The notes under the pieces are model-generated. The model did no database searches. It saw only the letters and a list, made by a program, of their open reading frames with translations, and was not told where the DNA came from. Source: Streptomyces cavernicola (GTDB lineage Bacteria > Actinomycetota > Actinomycetes > Streptomycetales > Streptomycetaceae). From it: a stretch of DNA of 64,000 nucleotides. This document shows positions 14,399 through 25,073 of the stretch, in pieces. The stretch spans positions 1 through 64,000 of the forward strand of contig NZ_JASCIQ010000022.1 in the NCBI RefSeq assembly GCF_029968035.1. Direction: 5' to 3'. How positions within the stretch are numbered: the first letter of the stretch is position 1; every line of letters starts with the position of its first letter. Made by a program: the position numbers and the translations under genes.

Positions 14399-16132
14399 GT
14401 GCTCATACGACTCCTACGGAGCCATCTCGCTCCGTACAAGAACTCCATAGGCATTCTGGTGCTGCTGCAGTTTCTGCAGACCTGCGCCACTCTCTACCTG
14501 CCCACCCTCAACGCCGACATCATCGACCGCGGTGTCGTGCGCGGGGACACGGGCTACATCCTCACCTTCGGCGCCCTGATGATCGGGGTCACGGTGGTGC
14601 AGGTGGTCTGCAACATCGGCGCCGTGTACTACGGCGCGCGTACGGCGGCCGCGCTCGGGCGGGACGTGCGTGGCGCGATCTTCGACCGGGTGCAGTCGTT
14701 CTCGGCGCGTGAGGTCGGGCAGTTCGGGGCGCCGTCCCTGATCACGCGGACGACCAACGACGTCCAGCAGGTGCAGATGCTGGTCCTGATGGCGTTCACG
14801 CTGATGGTGTCCGCGCCGATCATGTGCGTCGGCGGCATCGTGATGGCGCTCAGCCTCGACGTTCCGCTGTCCTCGGTGCTCATCGCCGTCGTGCCGGTGC
14901 TCGGCATCGCGGTCAGCCTGATCGTGAAGAAGCTGCGGCCGCTGTTCCGCACCATGCAGGAGCGGCTCGACACCGTGAACCGCGTTCTACGCGAGCAGAT
15001 CACCGGAAACCGTGTGATCAGGGCGTTCGTGCGGGACGCGTACGAGAAGGAGCGGTTCAAGGGGGCCAACACCGAGCTGACCGAGGTGTCGCTCGGCACG
15101 GGCCGGCTGCTCGCGCTGATGTTCCCGATCGTGATGACCGTGGTGAACGTGTCGTCGATCGCGGTGGTCTGGTTCGGTGCGCAGCGGATCGACAGCGGCG
15201 GCATGGAGATCGGTGCGCTGACCGCGTTCCTCGCCTATCTGATGCAGATCGTCATGTCCGTGATGATGGCCACCTTCATGTTCATGATGGTGCCTCGTGC
15301 CGAGGTGTGCGCCGAGCGCATCGAGGAGGTCCTCGACACCGCGTCGAGCGTGGTGCCCCCGGCCGATCCCGTACGGGAGTTGAAGCGGCACGGGCACCTG
15401 GAGGTGCGGGGAGCCGGCTTCGCCTACCCGGGTGCCGAGGAGCCGGTGCTCAAGGCCATCGACCTGGTGGCGCAGCCCGGCGAGACCACGGCCGTCATCG
15501 GGTCGACGGGCAGCGGGAAGTCGACCCTGCTCGGGCTCGTGCCGCGGCTCTTCGACGCCACCGAGGGCGAGGTCCTCGTGGACGGCGTGGACGTACGGCA
15601 GCTCGATCCGGCGCTGCTCGCGCGGACCGTGGGGCTCGTACCGCAGAAGCCGTATCTGTTCTCCGGGACCGTCGCGACGAATCTGCGGTACGGGAATCCG
15701 GACGCCACCGACGAGGAGTTGTGGCACGCGCTCGAAGTGGCGCAGGCCAAGGGCTTCGTGGAGAAGCTGGAGAACGGGCTCGACTCCCCCGTCGCGCAGG
15801 GCGGGACGAACGTCTCCGGTGGGCAGCGGCAGCGGCTCGCGATCGCGCGGACGCTCGTACAGCGGCCGGAGATCTACCTCTTCGACGACTCGTTCTCGGC
15901 GCTCGACTACGCGACCGACGCCGCGCTGCGCACCGCGCTCGGCCGGGAGACCGCCGAGGCGACCGTGGTGATCGTCGCCCAGCGGGTGTCGACCATCCGC
16001 GAGGCCGACCGGATCGTGGTTCTCGACGAGGGCCGGGTCGTCGGCGCCGGACGCCATCACGAGCTGATGGCCGACAACGAGACCTACCGGGAGATCGTGC
16101 TCTCCCAGCTCACGGAAGCGGAGGCAGCCTGA
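14399..16132 (+). CDS. ABC exporter half-transporter 1 (degenerate ATP site)
   Basis: This encodes 577 residues from GTG 14399. The N-terminal half has six membrane helices (MLIRLLRSHLAPYKNSIGIL...). The nucleotide-binding domain begins near 345 with Walker A GSTGSGKST (about 367-375), Q-loop VPQKPYL, canonical signature NVSGGQRQ (about 475) and Walker B IYLFDDSFSALD (about 494-505). Asp replaces the catalytic Glu after Walker B, the mark of the degenerate site in heterodimeric exporters such as BmrCD and TM287/288. The stop overlaps the next gene (TGATG), which encodes the matching half. The pair probably exports drugs, lipids or peptides; no substrate clue is nearby. Confidence 0.9.
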   Translation: MLIRLLRSHLAPYKNSIGILVLLQFLQTCATLYLPTLNADIIDRGVVRGDTGYILTFGALMIGVTVVQVVCNIGAVYYGARTAAALGRDVRGAIFDRVQSFSAREVGQFGAPSLITRTTNDVQQVQMLVLMAFTLMVSAPIMCVGGIVMALSLDVPLSSVLIAVVPVLGIAVSLIVKKLRPLFRTMQERLDTVNRVLREQITGNRVIRAFVRDAYEKERFKGANTELTEVSLGTGRLLALMFPIVMTVVNVSSIAVVWFGAQRIDSGGMEIGALTAFLAYLMQIVMSVMMATFMFMMVPRAEVCAERIEEVLDTASSVVPPADPVRELKRHGHLEVRGAGFAYPGAEEPVLKAIDLVAQPGETTAVIGSTGSGKSTLLGLVPRLFDATEGEVLVDGVDVRQLDPALLARTVGLVPQKPYLFSGTVATNLRYGNPDATDEELWHALEVAQAKGFVEKLENGLDSPVAQGGTNVSGGQRQRLAIARTLVQRPEIYLFDDSFSALDYATDAALRTALGRETAEATVVIVAQRVSTIREADRIVVLDEGRVVGAGRHHELMADNETYREIVLSQLTEAEAA

Positions 16133-18060
16133 TGGCCGGGCCTGGCGGGCGGATGATGGCCGGGGGCGGCCCCGATCAGCGTTCCCTGGATTTCAAGGGC
16201 TCGGGCAAGCGCCTGCTCGCCCAGTTCAAACCGCGGCGCGTGACGATGTACGGGATGCTCGTCGCGGTCCTCTTCAGCGTCGCGCTGTCCGTGGTCGGGC
16301 CGAAGATCCTCGGCAAGGCCACCGACCTGATCTTCGCGGGGATCGTCGGGCGGGACATGCCCGAGGGCGCCACCAAGGAGCAGGTGCTCGACTCGATGCG
16401 CGAGCGCGGTGACAACGGTGTCGCCGACATGCTCTCGGGCACGGACTTCACCCCGGGCGAGGGCATCGACTTCGCGGCCGTCGGCGAGGTGCTGCTGCTC
16501 GCGCTCGGCGTGTTCCTCGTCGCGGGGCTGCTCATGGCGGTGGCGACGCGCCTGGTGAACCGGGCGGTCAACCTGACCGTGTTCCGGATGCGCGAGGACA
16601 TGCAGGCGAAGCTGTCGCGGCTGCCCCTGTCGTACTTCGACAAGCGGCAGCGCGGCGAGGTGCTCAGCCGCGCCACCAACGACATCGACAACATCGGCCA
16701 GACGCTCCAGCAGACCATGGGGCAGCTGGCGAACTCAGCTCTCACGATCGTCGGCGTGCTCGTGATGATGTTCTGGATCTCGCCGCTGCTCGCGCTCGTC
16801 GCGCTGATCACGGTGCCGCTGTCGTTCTTCGTCGCGACGAGGGTCGGCAAGCGTTCGCAGCCGCAGTTCGTGCAGCAGTGGCGGTCCACGGGCAAGGTCA
16901 ACGCGCACGTCGAGGAGATGTACACCGGGCACGCCCTGGTGAAGGTCTTCGGCCGGCAGGACGAGTCGGCGAAGCTGTTCGCGGAACACAACGACGCGTT
17001 GTACGAGGCGAGTTTCAAGGCGCAGTTCAACAGCGGGATCATGCAGCCGCTGATGTTCTTCATCTCCAACCTGAACTATGTACTCGTCGCCGTGGTCGGC
17101 GGCCTTCGGGTCGCCTCGGGCACGCTGTCGATCGGCGACGTGCAGGCGTTCATCCAGTACTCGCGGCAGTTCTCGATGCCGCTGACCCAGGTCGCGTCGA
17201 TGGCGAACCTGGTGCAGTCCGGCGTCGCGTCCGCCGAGCGGATCTTCGAACTCCTCGACGCGGACGAGCAGGAGACCGACCCGGTCCCCGGCGAGCGTCC
17301 TTCGCGCTCGCGCGGCGAGGTCGCGTTGGAGAACGTGTCCTTCCGGTACGAGGAGGACAAGCCGCTGATCGAGGACCTGTCCCTGACGGTCGAGCCGGGC
17401 CACACGGTCGCCATCGTCGGCCCGACAGGCGCGGGCAAGACCACCCTGGTCAACCTGCTCATGCGGTTCTACGAGGTCACGGGCGGGCGGATCACGCTCG
17501 ACGGGGTCGACGCGGCGAGGATGTCGCGGGACGAGCTGCGGTCCGGGATCGGCATGGTGCTGCAGGACACGTGGCTGTTCGGCGGGACGATCGCGGAGAA
17601 CATCGCGTACGGCGCCCCGAAGGAGGTGTCGCGGGCCGAGATCGAGGAGGCGGCGCGGGCCGCGCACGCCGACCGGTTCATCCGCACGCTGCCCGAGGGG
17701 TACGACACGGTCCTCGACGACGAGGGCTCCGGCGTCAGCGCCGGCGAGAAGCAGCTGATCACGATCGCGCGGGCGTTCCTCTCCGACCCGGTGATCCTCG
17801 TCCTCGACGAGGCGACCAGCTCGGTGGACACCCGTACGGAGGTGCTCATCCAGAAGGCGATGGCGCGGCTCGCGCACGGGCGTACGTCGTTCGTGATCGC
17901 GCATCGGCTCTCGACGATCCGCGATGCGGACACGATTCTCGTGATGGAGGACGGGTCGATCGTCGAACAGGGCGCGCACGAGGCGCTGTTGGCGGCGGAC
18001 GGGGCTTATGCGCGGCTGTACAAGGCGCAGTTCGCGGAGGCGGTGGCTGAGGTGGATTAG
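16132..18060 (+). CDS. ABC exporter half-transporter 2 (consensus Walker B, variant signature)
   Basis: This encodes 642 residues from ATG 16132, overlapping the first subunit's stop. A Gly/Met-rich start (MAGPGGRMMAGGGPDQRSLD) precedes six helices, with an extra loop between helices 1 and 2 (about residues 65-120, GRDMPEGATKEQVLDSMRER). The ATPase domain has Walker A GPTGAGKTT (about 431), Walker B ILVLDEATSSVD with the catalytic Glu, and a variant signature GVSAGEKQL instead of LSGGQ. Together with subunit 1 this gives one active ATP site (Walker motifs here, LSGGQ-like motif from partner) and one degenerate site. It is convergent with hrdA and separated from it by a hairpin. Confidence 0.9.
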   Translation: MAGPGGRMMAGGGPDQRSLDFKGSGKRLLAQFKPRRVTMYGMLVAVLFSVALSVVGPKILGKATDLIFAGIVGRDMPEGATKEQVLDSMRERGDNGVADMLSGTDFTPGEGIDFAAVGEVLLLALGVFLVAGLLMAVATRLVNRAVNLTVFRMREDMQAKLSRLPLSYFDKRQRGEVLSRATNDIDNIGQTLQQTMGQLANSALTIVGVLVMMFWISPLLALVALITVPLSFFVATRVGKRSQPQFVQQWRSTGKVNAHVEEMYTGHALVKVFGRQDESAKLFAEHNDALYEASFKAQFNSGIMQPLMFFISNLNYVLVAVVGGLRVASGTLSIGDVQAFIQYSRQFSMPLTQVASMANLVQSGVASAERIFELLDADEQETDPVPGERPSRSRGEVALENVSFRYEEDKPLIEDLSLTVEPGHTVAIVGPTGAGKTTLVNLLMRFYEVTGGRITLDGVDAARMSRDELRSGIGMVLQDTWLFGGTIAENIAYGAPKEVSRAEIEEAARAAHADRFIRTLPEGYDTVLDDEGSGVSAGEKQLITIARAFLSDPVILVLDEATSSVDTRTEVLIQKAMARLAHGRTSFVIAHRLSTIRDADTILVMEDGSIVEQGAHEALLAADGAYARLYKAQFAEAVAEVD

Positions 18061-18079
18061 GGGGTGCGGGGCGGGGGCG

Positions 18080-18106
18080 GGGGCGGGCTTTTTCCCTACC
18101 CGCCCC
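18080..18106. terminator. Terminator-like hairpin between the ABC exporter and hrdA
   Basis: GGGGCGGG pairs with CCCGCCCC around a T-rich loop. It serves two convergent genes. The right arm (TACCCGCCCCTTCCCG) is the core that opens the dispersed repeats at 24.3, 52.0 and 61.5 kb. Confidence 0.55.
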
Positions 18107-18122
18107 TTCCCGTAACTGGGGC

Positions 18123-19481
<1,359 letters not shown>

Positions 19482-19602
19482 ATCTCCGCGAGGAGAGTCG
19501 TGCGGCCACTTTTTGAGTCCGGTCCGTGACCGGACGGTTACTCAGGAGTCAACTTCAGCTGTGCGCACGGGCGTTGGTCCGGGCCGCCGTCACGGCGTGC
19601 CG

Positions 19603-21513
19603 TCACAGCGCGTCGGCGCCGCCCTCGCGCAGGGCTCTGCCGTACTGCTGCAGGACCCACAACTCGTTCTGGGCCGCAGTGAGTTGCTCCGGGTCGGCGT
19701 GCGGGCCGAGGCGGGCGAAGCTGCCCTGCAGGTCACGGACGCGGCGGTCGACGGCGCGCAGGCGGACCTGGACCAGCTGCTCGCCGCCGTACACCTCGTC
19801 GACCGTGCGCCGCATGATCGCTTCCACGGCCAGCTCGGTGACCATGGCGCGCACCATGTCGTCGGGCGCCGCGTCCCGCACGCGCGCGAGGTAGCCCGAG
19901 GGGTCCTGGACGCCCTGCTCGGCGCCGCCCGCGTACGCGATGGTCTCGCGCACCGCGGCGTAGGGCGGGGCGGTGAACTCGTCCGCGCCGTACGCGTCGA
20001 AGTGCGGGGAGACCAACTGCGGGTGCTGCAGGGCGAGTTTGAGCAGCTCGCGCTCGGTGCGGTGGGCGGGGCTGCGGAGGTTGAGCGCGGGGCCGCCGGA
20101 GCCGGGCTGCGGTGCGCTCTGCGCGTACGCCTGCGCGGGGTGCTGTTGCGGGGGCTGCTGTGCGGGGCCGCGGCCGCCGCGGTCCCGGGCCCAACGGGCC
20201 AGCTGGGCCACGCGCTTGACCACGAACTGGGTGTCGAGGATGCCGAGCATGCCGGCGAGCTCGACGGCCACTTCGTGCTGCGCGCCGCTGTTCTTGATGC
20301 GGGCCACGATGGGCGCGGCCTCGTCCAGGGCGGCGGCGCGGCCCGCGGGGGTCTCCAGGTCGTACCGGTTCACGATCTGACGGAGGGCGAACTCGAAGAG
20401 AGGGGTGCGGGGTTCGACGAGGTCGGCGACCGCCTCGTCGCCCTTGGCGAGGCGGAGCTCGCAGGGGTCCATGCCGTCGGGGGCGATCGCGATGTACGTC
20501 TCCGCGGCGAACTTCTGGTCGTCCTCGAAGGCGCGGAGGGCGGCCTTCTGGCCTGCGGCGTCGCCGTCGAAGGTGAAGATCACTCGGGCCGAGCCGTTGT
20601 CCATCAGCAGCCTGCGGAGGATCTTGATGTGGTCGCCGCCGAAGGCCGTGCCACAGGTCGCGATGGCGGTGGTGACGCCGGCGAGGTGGCAGGCCATCAC
20701 GTCCGTGTACCCCTCGACGACGACCGCGCGGGAGGACTTGGCGATGTCCTTCTTGGCGAGGTCGACGCCGTAGAGGACCTGGCCCTTCTTGTAGATCGGG
20801 GTCTCGGGGGTGTTGAGGTACTTCGGGCCGTTGTCGTCGTCGCGGAGCTTGCGGGCGCCGAAGCCGACGACCTCGCCGGAGATGTCCCGGATCGGCCACA
20901 TCAGGCGGCCGCGGAAGCGGTCGATGGGGCCGCGGCGGCCTTCCTGGGAGAGGCCGGAGAGGGTGAGCTCCTTGTCGGTGAAGCCCTTGCCGCGCAGATA
21001 GCGGGTGAGGTGGTCCCAGCCCGCCGGGCTGTAGCCGACGCCGAAGTGCGCCGCCGCGGCCTGGTCGAAGCCGCGCTCGGCGAGGAACCTGCGGCCGATC
21101 TCGGCTTCGGCGCCGCCCAGCTGTTCCACGTAGTACTGCGCGGCGATCTTGTGCGCCTCGACCAGGCGGATGCGCTCGCCGCGCTGGTGGGAGGGGTTGT
21201 ACCCGCCCTCTTCGTACCGCAGCGTGATGCCCGCCTGGGCGGCGAGGCGCTCGACCGTCTCCGAGAAGGAGAGGTGGTCGATCTTCATCACGAAGGCGAT
21301 CGTGTCGCCGCCTTCCTGGCAGCCGAAGCAGTGGAAGAGACCCTTGCTCGGGCTGACCTGGAAGGACGGTGACTTCTCGTCGTGGAAGGGGCAGAGGCCC
21401 TTGAGGTTGCCGCCGCCGGCGTTGCGCAGCTGGAGGTACTCGGACACGACGGCGTCGATCGGGACCGCGTCCCGTACCGCCTTCACGTCCTCGTCATTGA
21501 TCCGTCCTGCCAC
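19603..21513 (-). CDS. dnaG: DNA primase
   Basis: This encodes 636 residues. The CHC2 zinc finger is at Cys41, His44, Cys62 and Cys65 (LCPFHDEKSPSFQ ... HCFGCQ). The RNA polymerase core follows, with the TOPRIM Glu in VVVEGYTDVMACHLAG and the metal-binding DGD in VIFTFDGDAAGQKAALRAFE. A Pro/Gln-rich linker (about 425-455) leads to the C-terminal DnaB-interaction domain (LRSPAHRTERELLKLALQHP onward). It makes RNA primers for lagging-strand synthesis. It lies 62 bases downstream of the FAD oxidoreductase gene on the same strand and upstream of hrdA, echoing the dnaG-sigma macromolecular operon. Confidence 0.97.
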   Translation of the reverse strand: MAGRINDEDVKAVRDAVPIDAVVSEYLQLRNAGGGNLKGLCPFHDEKSPSFQVSPSKGLFHCFGCQEGGDTIAFVMKIDHLSFSETVERLAAQAGITLRYEEGGYNPSHQRGERIRLVEAHKIAAQYYVEQLGGAEAEIGRRFLAERGFDQAAAAHFGVGYSPAGWDHLTRYLRGKGFTDKELTLSGLSQEGRRGPIDRFRGRLMWPIRDISGEVVGFGARKLRDDDNGPKYLNTPETPIYKKGQVLYGVDLAKKDIAKSSRAVVVEGYTDVMACHLAGVTTAIATCGTAFGGDHIKILRRLLMDNGSARVIFTFDGDAAGQKAALRAFEDDQKFAAETYIAIAPDGMDPCELRLAKGDEAVADLVEPRTPLFEFALRQIVNRYDLETPAGRAAALDEAAPIVARIKNSGAQHEVAVELAGMLGILDTQFVVKRVAQLARWARDRGGRGPAQQPPQQHPAQAYAQSAPQPGSGGPALNLRSPAHRTERELLKLALQHPQLVSPHFDAYGADEFTAPPYAAVRETIAYAGGAEQGVQDPSGYLARVRDAAPDDMVRAMVTELAVEAIMRRTVDEVYGGEQLVQVRLRAVDRRVRDLQGSFARLGPHADPEQLTAAQNELWVLQQYGRALREGGADAL

Positions 21514-21575
21514 GCGTGAATTCTACGGGGCCGGACTGACACTCCCGTCCGACCCCGTCTCTCGTCGCGCGACCG

Positions 21576-22835
21576 TCAGAGAAGAGAGTCCAGCGGAACG
21601 GTCGGGTCCGCGAGACGCTCCGGGTCGGGGCGGACGCCGGCCCTGATCATGGTCTGGATGGTCTCCGTCACGTCCCAGACGTTCACGTTCATGCCCGCGA
21701 GGATCCGCCCCTCGGACAGCCAGAAGGCGATGAACTCCCGCTTCGTGGCGTCCCCGCGGATCAGCACCTGGTCGTACGACCCGGGCGGCGCCCAGCCGGA
21801 GTACTCCAGGCCCACGTCGTACTGGTCGGAGAAGAAGTACGGCACCCGGTCGTACGTGACGGGCCTGCCGAGCATCGCGCGTGCGGCGGCCGGGCCGCCG
21901 TTGAGGGCGTTGGCCCAGTGCTCGACGCGCAGCCGGGTCTCGAAGAGCGGGTGCTCGGCGGCGGCCGCGTCGCCCGCCGCGAAGATGTCCGGGTCGGAGG
22001 TGCGCAGGCTCGCGTCGACCGCGATGCCGCCGCCGTGCGCCCGGTCGGCGAGCTCCAGGCCCGCGGACTCGGCGAGGGCGGTGCGCGGGGCGGCGCCGAT
22101 GGCGGCGAGGACGTCGTGCGCCGGGTGCTCGTCGCCGTCGTCGGTGCGGGCGGCGAGGACCATGCCGTCCTGGCCGGTGATCTCGGTGAGCCGGGCGCCG
22201 AAGTGGAAGCGGACCCCGTGCTCCTGGTGCATGTCGGCGAAGAGCCGCCCGATCTCCGGGCCGAGCACGGAGTGCAGCGGCGTCCCCTCGGGCTCCACGA
22301 CGGTGACCTCCGCGCCGTACTCCCGCGCGGCGGCGGCGACCTCCAGGCCGATCCAGCCGGCGCCCGCGATCACCAGGTGGCCGTTGTCCCGGCCGAGCGC
22401 GGCGAGGACGCCCTTGAGGCGCTCGGCGTGCGCGATGCGGCGCAGGTGGTGCACGCCCGCGAGGTCGGTGCCGGGGATGTCGAGGCGGCGCGGCTCGGAG
22501 CCGGTGGCGAGGAGCAGCTTGTCGTAGCGCACGACGCTGCCGTCGCCGAGGCGGACCGCCTTCTCGGCGCTGTCGACCGCGACTGCGGGCAGCCCGAGGT
22601 GCAGTTCGACGTCGTGCTGCGCATACCACGCGGGCTCGTGCACGAAGACGCTGTCGCGTTCCTCCTTGCCGAGCAGGAAGCCCTTGGACAGCGGGGGGCG
22701 TTCGTACGGGTGCTCACGTTCGTCACTGATGAGAATGACCCGGCCGGTGAAGCCCTCCGCCCGAAGGGTTTCGGCCGCCTTGGCCCCGGCAAGTCCGCCT
22801 CCGACGATGACGAACGTCTGATCCGCGTCGACCAC
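21576..22835 (-). CDS. FAD/NAD-dependent ferredoxin (rubredoxin) reductase-like oxidoreductase
   Basis: This encodes 419 residues from GTG 22835, chosen for GAGGAGG 8 bases upstream; a start at 22952 would add sequence with no homology signal. The FAD motif is FVIVGGGLAGAKAAE, the NAD motif VIAGAGWIGLEVAAAAREYG, and the second FAD motif ASLRTSDPDIFAAGDAA. The order and the C-terminal reductase domain (HWANALNGGPAAARAMLG, VPYFFSDQYDVGLEYSG) match ferredoxin reductases of the dioxygenase/P450 class. No ferredoxin or oxygenase is nearby, so the electron acceptor is unknown. Confidence 0.85.
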   Translation of the reverse strand: MVDADQTFVIVGGGLAGAKAAETLRAEGFTGRVILISDEREHPYERPPLSKGFLLGKEERDSVFVHEPAWYAQHDVELHLGLPAVAVDSAEKAVRLGDGSVVRYDKLLLATGSEPRRLDIPGTDLAGVHHLRRIAHAERLKGVLAALGRDNGHLVIAGAGWIGLEVAAAAREYGAEVTVVEPEGTPLHSVLGPEIGRLFADMHQEHGVRFHFGARLTEITGQDGMVLAARTDDGDEHPAHDVLAAIGAAPRTALAESAGLELADRAHGGGIAVDASLRTSDPDIFAAGDAAAAEHPLFETRLRVEHWANALNGGPAAARAMLGRPVTYDRVPYFFSDQYDVGLEYSGWAPPGSYDQVLIRGDATKREFIAFWLSEGRILAGMNVNVWDVTETIQTMIRAGVRPDPERLADPTVPLDSLL

Positions 22836-22995
22836 TTGATGCCTCCTCACAACCTTGCCGCCACTTGCGGGCGTCCCGCACGCAGCGTGGCCGCCATCTC
22901 GAGCGTCCCGCACGGAGCGTAGTGGGGGAAGGGGCCGTCCCCTCAGTGTCACCCCTGTGTGGCTCGATCACATCAGGTGGGCGGATCGGACCGGT

Positions 22996-24276
22996 TCAGG
23001 TTCGGCCACCGGTGAGGCGCGCGTGCAGGGTCCGCGCGGAGGCGTCGGTGAGCGCCGCGATCTGGTCGATGACGACCCGCTTCCGCGCGGTGTCGTCCTG
23101 CGCCGCGTCGAACAGGGCCCGGAACTGCGGATCGAGCCCTTCGGGCGCACGCGCGGTGAGGGCTTCGGCGAGTTCCGCGATGACGATGCGCTGGTCGGCA
23201 CGGAGCCGCTCCTGCTCGTCGCGCTGCATCACGTACCGGTCGGCGACCGCTTTGAGGACGGCGCATTCATGGCGGGTTTCGTTCGGTACGACAAGCTCCG
23301 CCGCGTACCTCGTCAAGGGGCCGCTGCCGTGCCTCGCGCGCGTGGCGCCTTCCGCGGCGAGGCAGAAGCGGCCGATCAGCTGGCTGGTGGCGTCCTTCAG
23401 ACGGGCCTGGGCGACCGCCGTCCCGTCGTACCCGTGCGGCCACCACTCCTGGTCGAGGAGGCGGTCGAGGGCGGCGGCCAGCTCGGCCGGATCGGTGCCC
23501 TCCGGTACGTACCGGCCGAGGGCGACGGCGTAGATCTCCTGCCGTTCGGGCTCGGCGTGCAGACAGTTGGGGTCGATGTGACCGGCGTGCAGGCCGTCCT
23601 CGACGTCGTGCACCGAGTACGCGACGTCGTCCGACCAGTCCATGACCTGCGCCTCGAAGCAGGTGCGGTGGGGCGGAGCGCCCTTGCGGATCCACTCGAA
23701 GACGGGGCGGTCGTCGTCGTAGACGCCGAATTTCGCGGAGGCCGGGTCGGTGGGGTGGGCGCCGCGCGGCCAGGGGTACTTGGTGGCGGCGTCCAGCGCC
23801 GCGCGTGTGAGGTTCAGGCCGACGCTGACGGGGCGGCCGGTGTTCGCGTCGTCCACGAAGCGCTTGGGTTCGAGGCGGGTGAGCAGGCGCAGGGAGTGGG
23901 CGTTCCCCTCGAATCCGCCGCAGTCCGCCGCGCATTCGTTGAGGGCCTGCTCGCCGTTGTGCCCGAAGGGCGGGTGCCCCAGGTCGTGCGAGAGGCAGGC
24001 CGTCTCGACCAGGTCCGGGTCGCAGCCGAGCGCGGCGCCCAGTTCGCGGCCCACCTGGGCGCACTCCAGGGAGTGCGTGAGGCGGGTACGGGGGCTGGCG
24101 TCCCAGGCGTGCCCCCTGGTGCCGGGGGTGACGACCTGCGTCTTGCCGGCGAGTCTGCGCAGCGCGGAGGAGTGCAGCACGCGCGCGCGATCGCGCTGGA
24201 AGGCGGTCCGACCGGGCCGCTTGTCGGGCTCGGGCGCCCAGCGTTCGGTGTCTGGGTCGTCATACGTGCGGGGCAT
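22996..24276 (-). CDS. dgt: Deoxyguanosinetriphosphate triphosphohydrolase (HD domain)
   Basis: This encodes 426 residues from ATG 24276 (MPRTYDDPDTERWAPEPDKR). HD-superfamily metal ligands are His68 (RLTHSLE) and the His97-Asp98 pair in CLSHDLGHPPFGHNGE, with a later Asp in MDWSDDVAYSVHDVEDG. RDRARVLHSSALRRLAGKTQ is the dNTPase N-terminal signature. It splits dGTP into deoxyguanosine and triphosphate and may tune dNTP pools. No Shine-Dalgarno site precedes the ATG, and upstream lies the 0.8-kb repeat block, so a leaderless or repeat-borne promoter is possible. Its position next to primase suits a replication-linked role. Confidence 0.92.
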   Translation of the reverse strand: MPRTYDDPDTERWAPEPDKRPGRTAFQRDRARVLHSSALRRLAGKTQVVTPGTRGHAWDASPRTRLTHSLECAQVGRELGAALGCDPDLVETACLSHDLGHPPFGHNGEQALNECAADCGGFEGNAHSLRLLTRLEPKRFVDDANTGRPVSVGLNLTRAALDAATKYPWPRGAHPTDPASAKFGVYDDDRPVFEWIRKGAPPHRTCFEAQVMDWSDDVAYSVHDVEDGLHAGHIDPNCLHAEPERQEIYAVALGRYVPEGTDPAELAAALDRLLDQEWWPHGYDGTAVAQARLKDATSQLIGRFCLAAEGATRARHGSGPLTRYAAELVVPNETRHECAVLKAVADRYVMQRDEQERLRADQRIVIAELAEALTARAPEGLDPQFRALFDAAQDDTARKRVVIDQIAALTDASARTLHARLTGGRT

Positions 24277-25073
24277 GCACTGACGGTAGCTGTAGGTGCC
24301 TGTTTTGCTCCCCTCCCCGCCCCTTCCCGAATTCCTGGCGGACGGCCACGGGGTCGGCACCCCCGACCCCAGCTGCCCGGGGCTACCACCCCTGGCCCCA
24401 CTCGGGGCTACGCCCCCCCCCTTGCCCGGGGCTCCGCCCCTGGACCCCGCTCGGGGGCTGCGCGCCCCGGCTCCCCACCTGCCCGGGGCTGCCCCCCCCC
24501 TGGACCCACTCGGGCTGCGCCCCCGCCCCGCCCCTCGTGCCCGGGGCTGCCGCCTCCGGACTCCGCTCGGGGGCTGCGCCCCCGGCTCCCTGCCCGGGGC
24601 TGCCGCCCCGGCCCCGCTCGGGGCTGCCGCCCCTGGCCCCCGCTTCGGGGCTCCGCCCCGGACCCCGTTTCGGGGGCCAGCCCCCGGACCCCGGCTCCTC
24701 AAACGCCGGGAGGGCTGGATTGTGCGGGCTGGGGCTGAGATGAGTGCCCCGACAGGGGCGCGAGGAACTGCGCGACCAGCCACAACGGCGCGGCACCCGA
24801 ACGACAGCCGGGACACGGGGCAGAGCCCCGAGAACGCGGGGTTCAGGGGCGCGGCTCCCAGGACCCCGCTCCTCAAACGCCGCAGGGGCTGGTTCTTCAG
24901 GGGCGCGAGGAACTGCGCGACCAGCCACGACAGCAGCGGCAGCCGAACGACGGCCGGGGTATGGGGCGGAGCCCCGAGAGGGCGGGGGTTCGGGGGCGCG
25001 GCCCCCGTGGCCGTCCGCGAGGACTTTCGGGAAGGGGCGGGGCGGGGAAAAGCCCACGGTGCCCGAATTCCCC
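24277..25073. repeat. Composite of dispersed Streptomyces intergenic repeats (about 0.8 kb)
   Basis: There is no gene. The left border (24300-24350) has CTCCCCGCCCCTTCCCG followed by a GGACGGCCACGG-type segment. Many degenerate palindromic units of the type CCCGGGGCTGCCGCCCC follow. Two modules then each contain CTCCTCAAACGCCG (24694, 24869) and GCGAGGAACTGCGCGACCAG (24757, 24898). The right border (about 25000-25060) is the left border inverted (CTTTCGGGAAGGGGCGGGG). It separates a chelatase-like gene from dgt, both on the minus strand. Single copies of the same family occur at 51955 and 61493. Confidence 0.8.
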
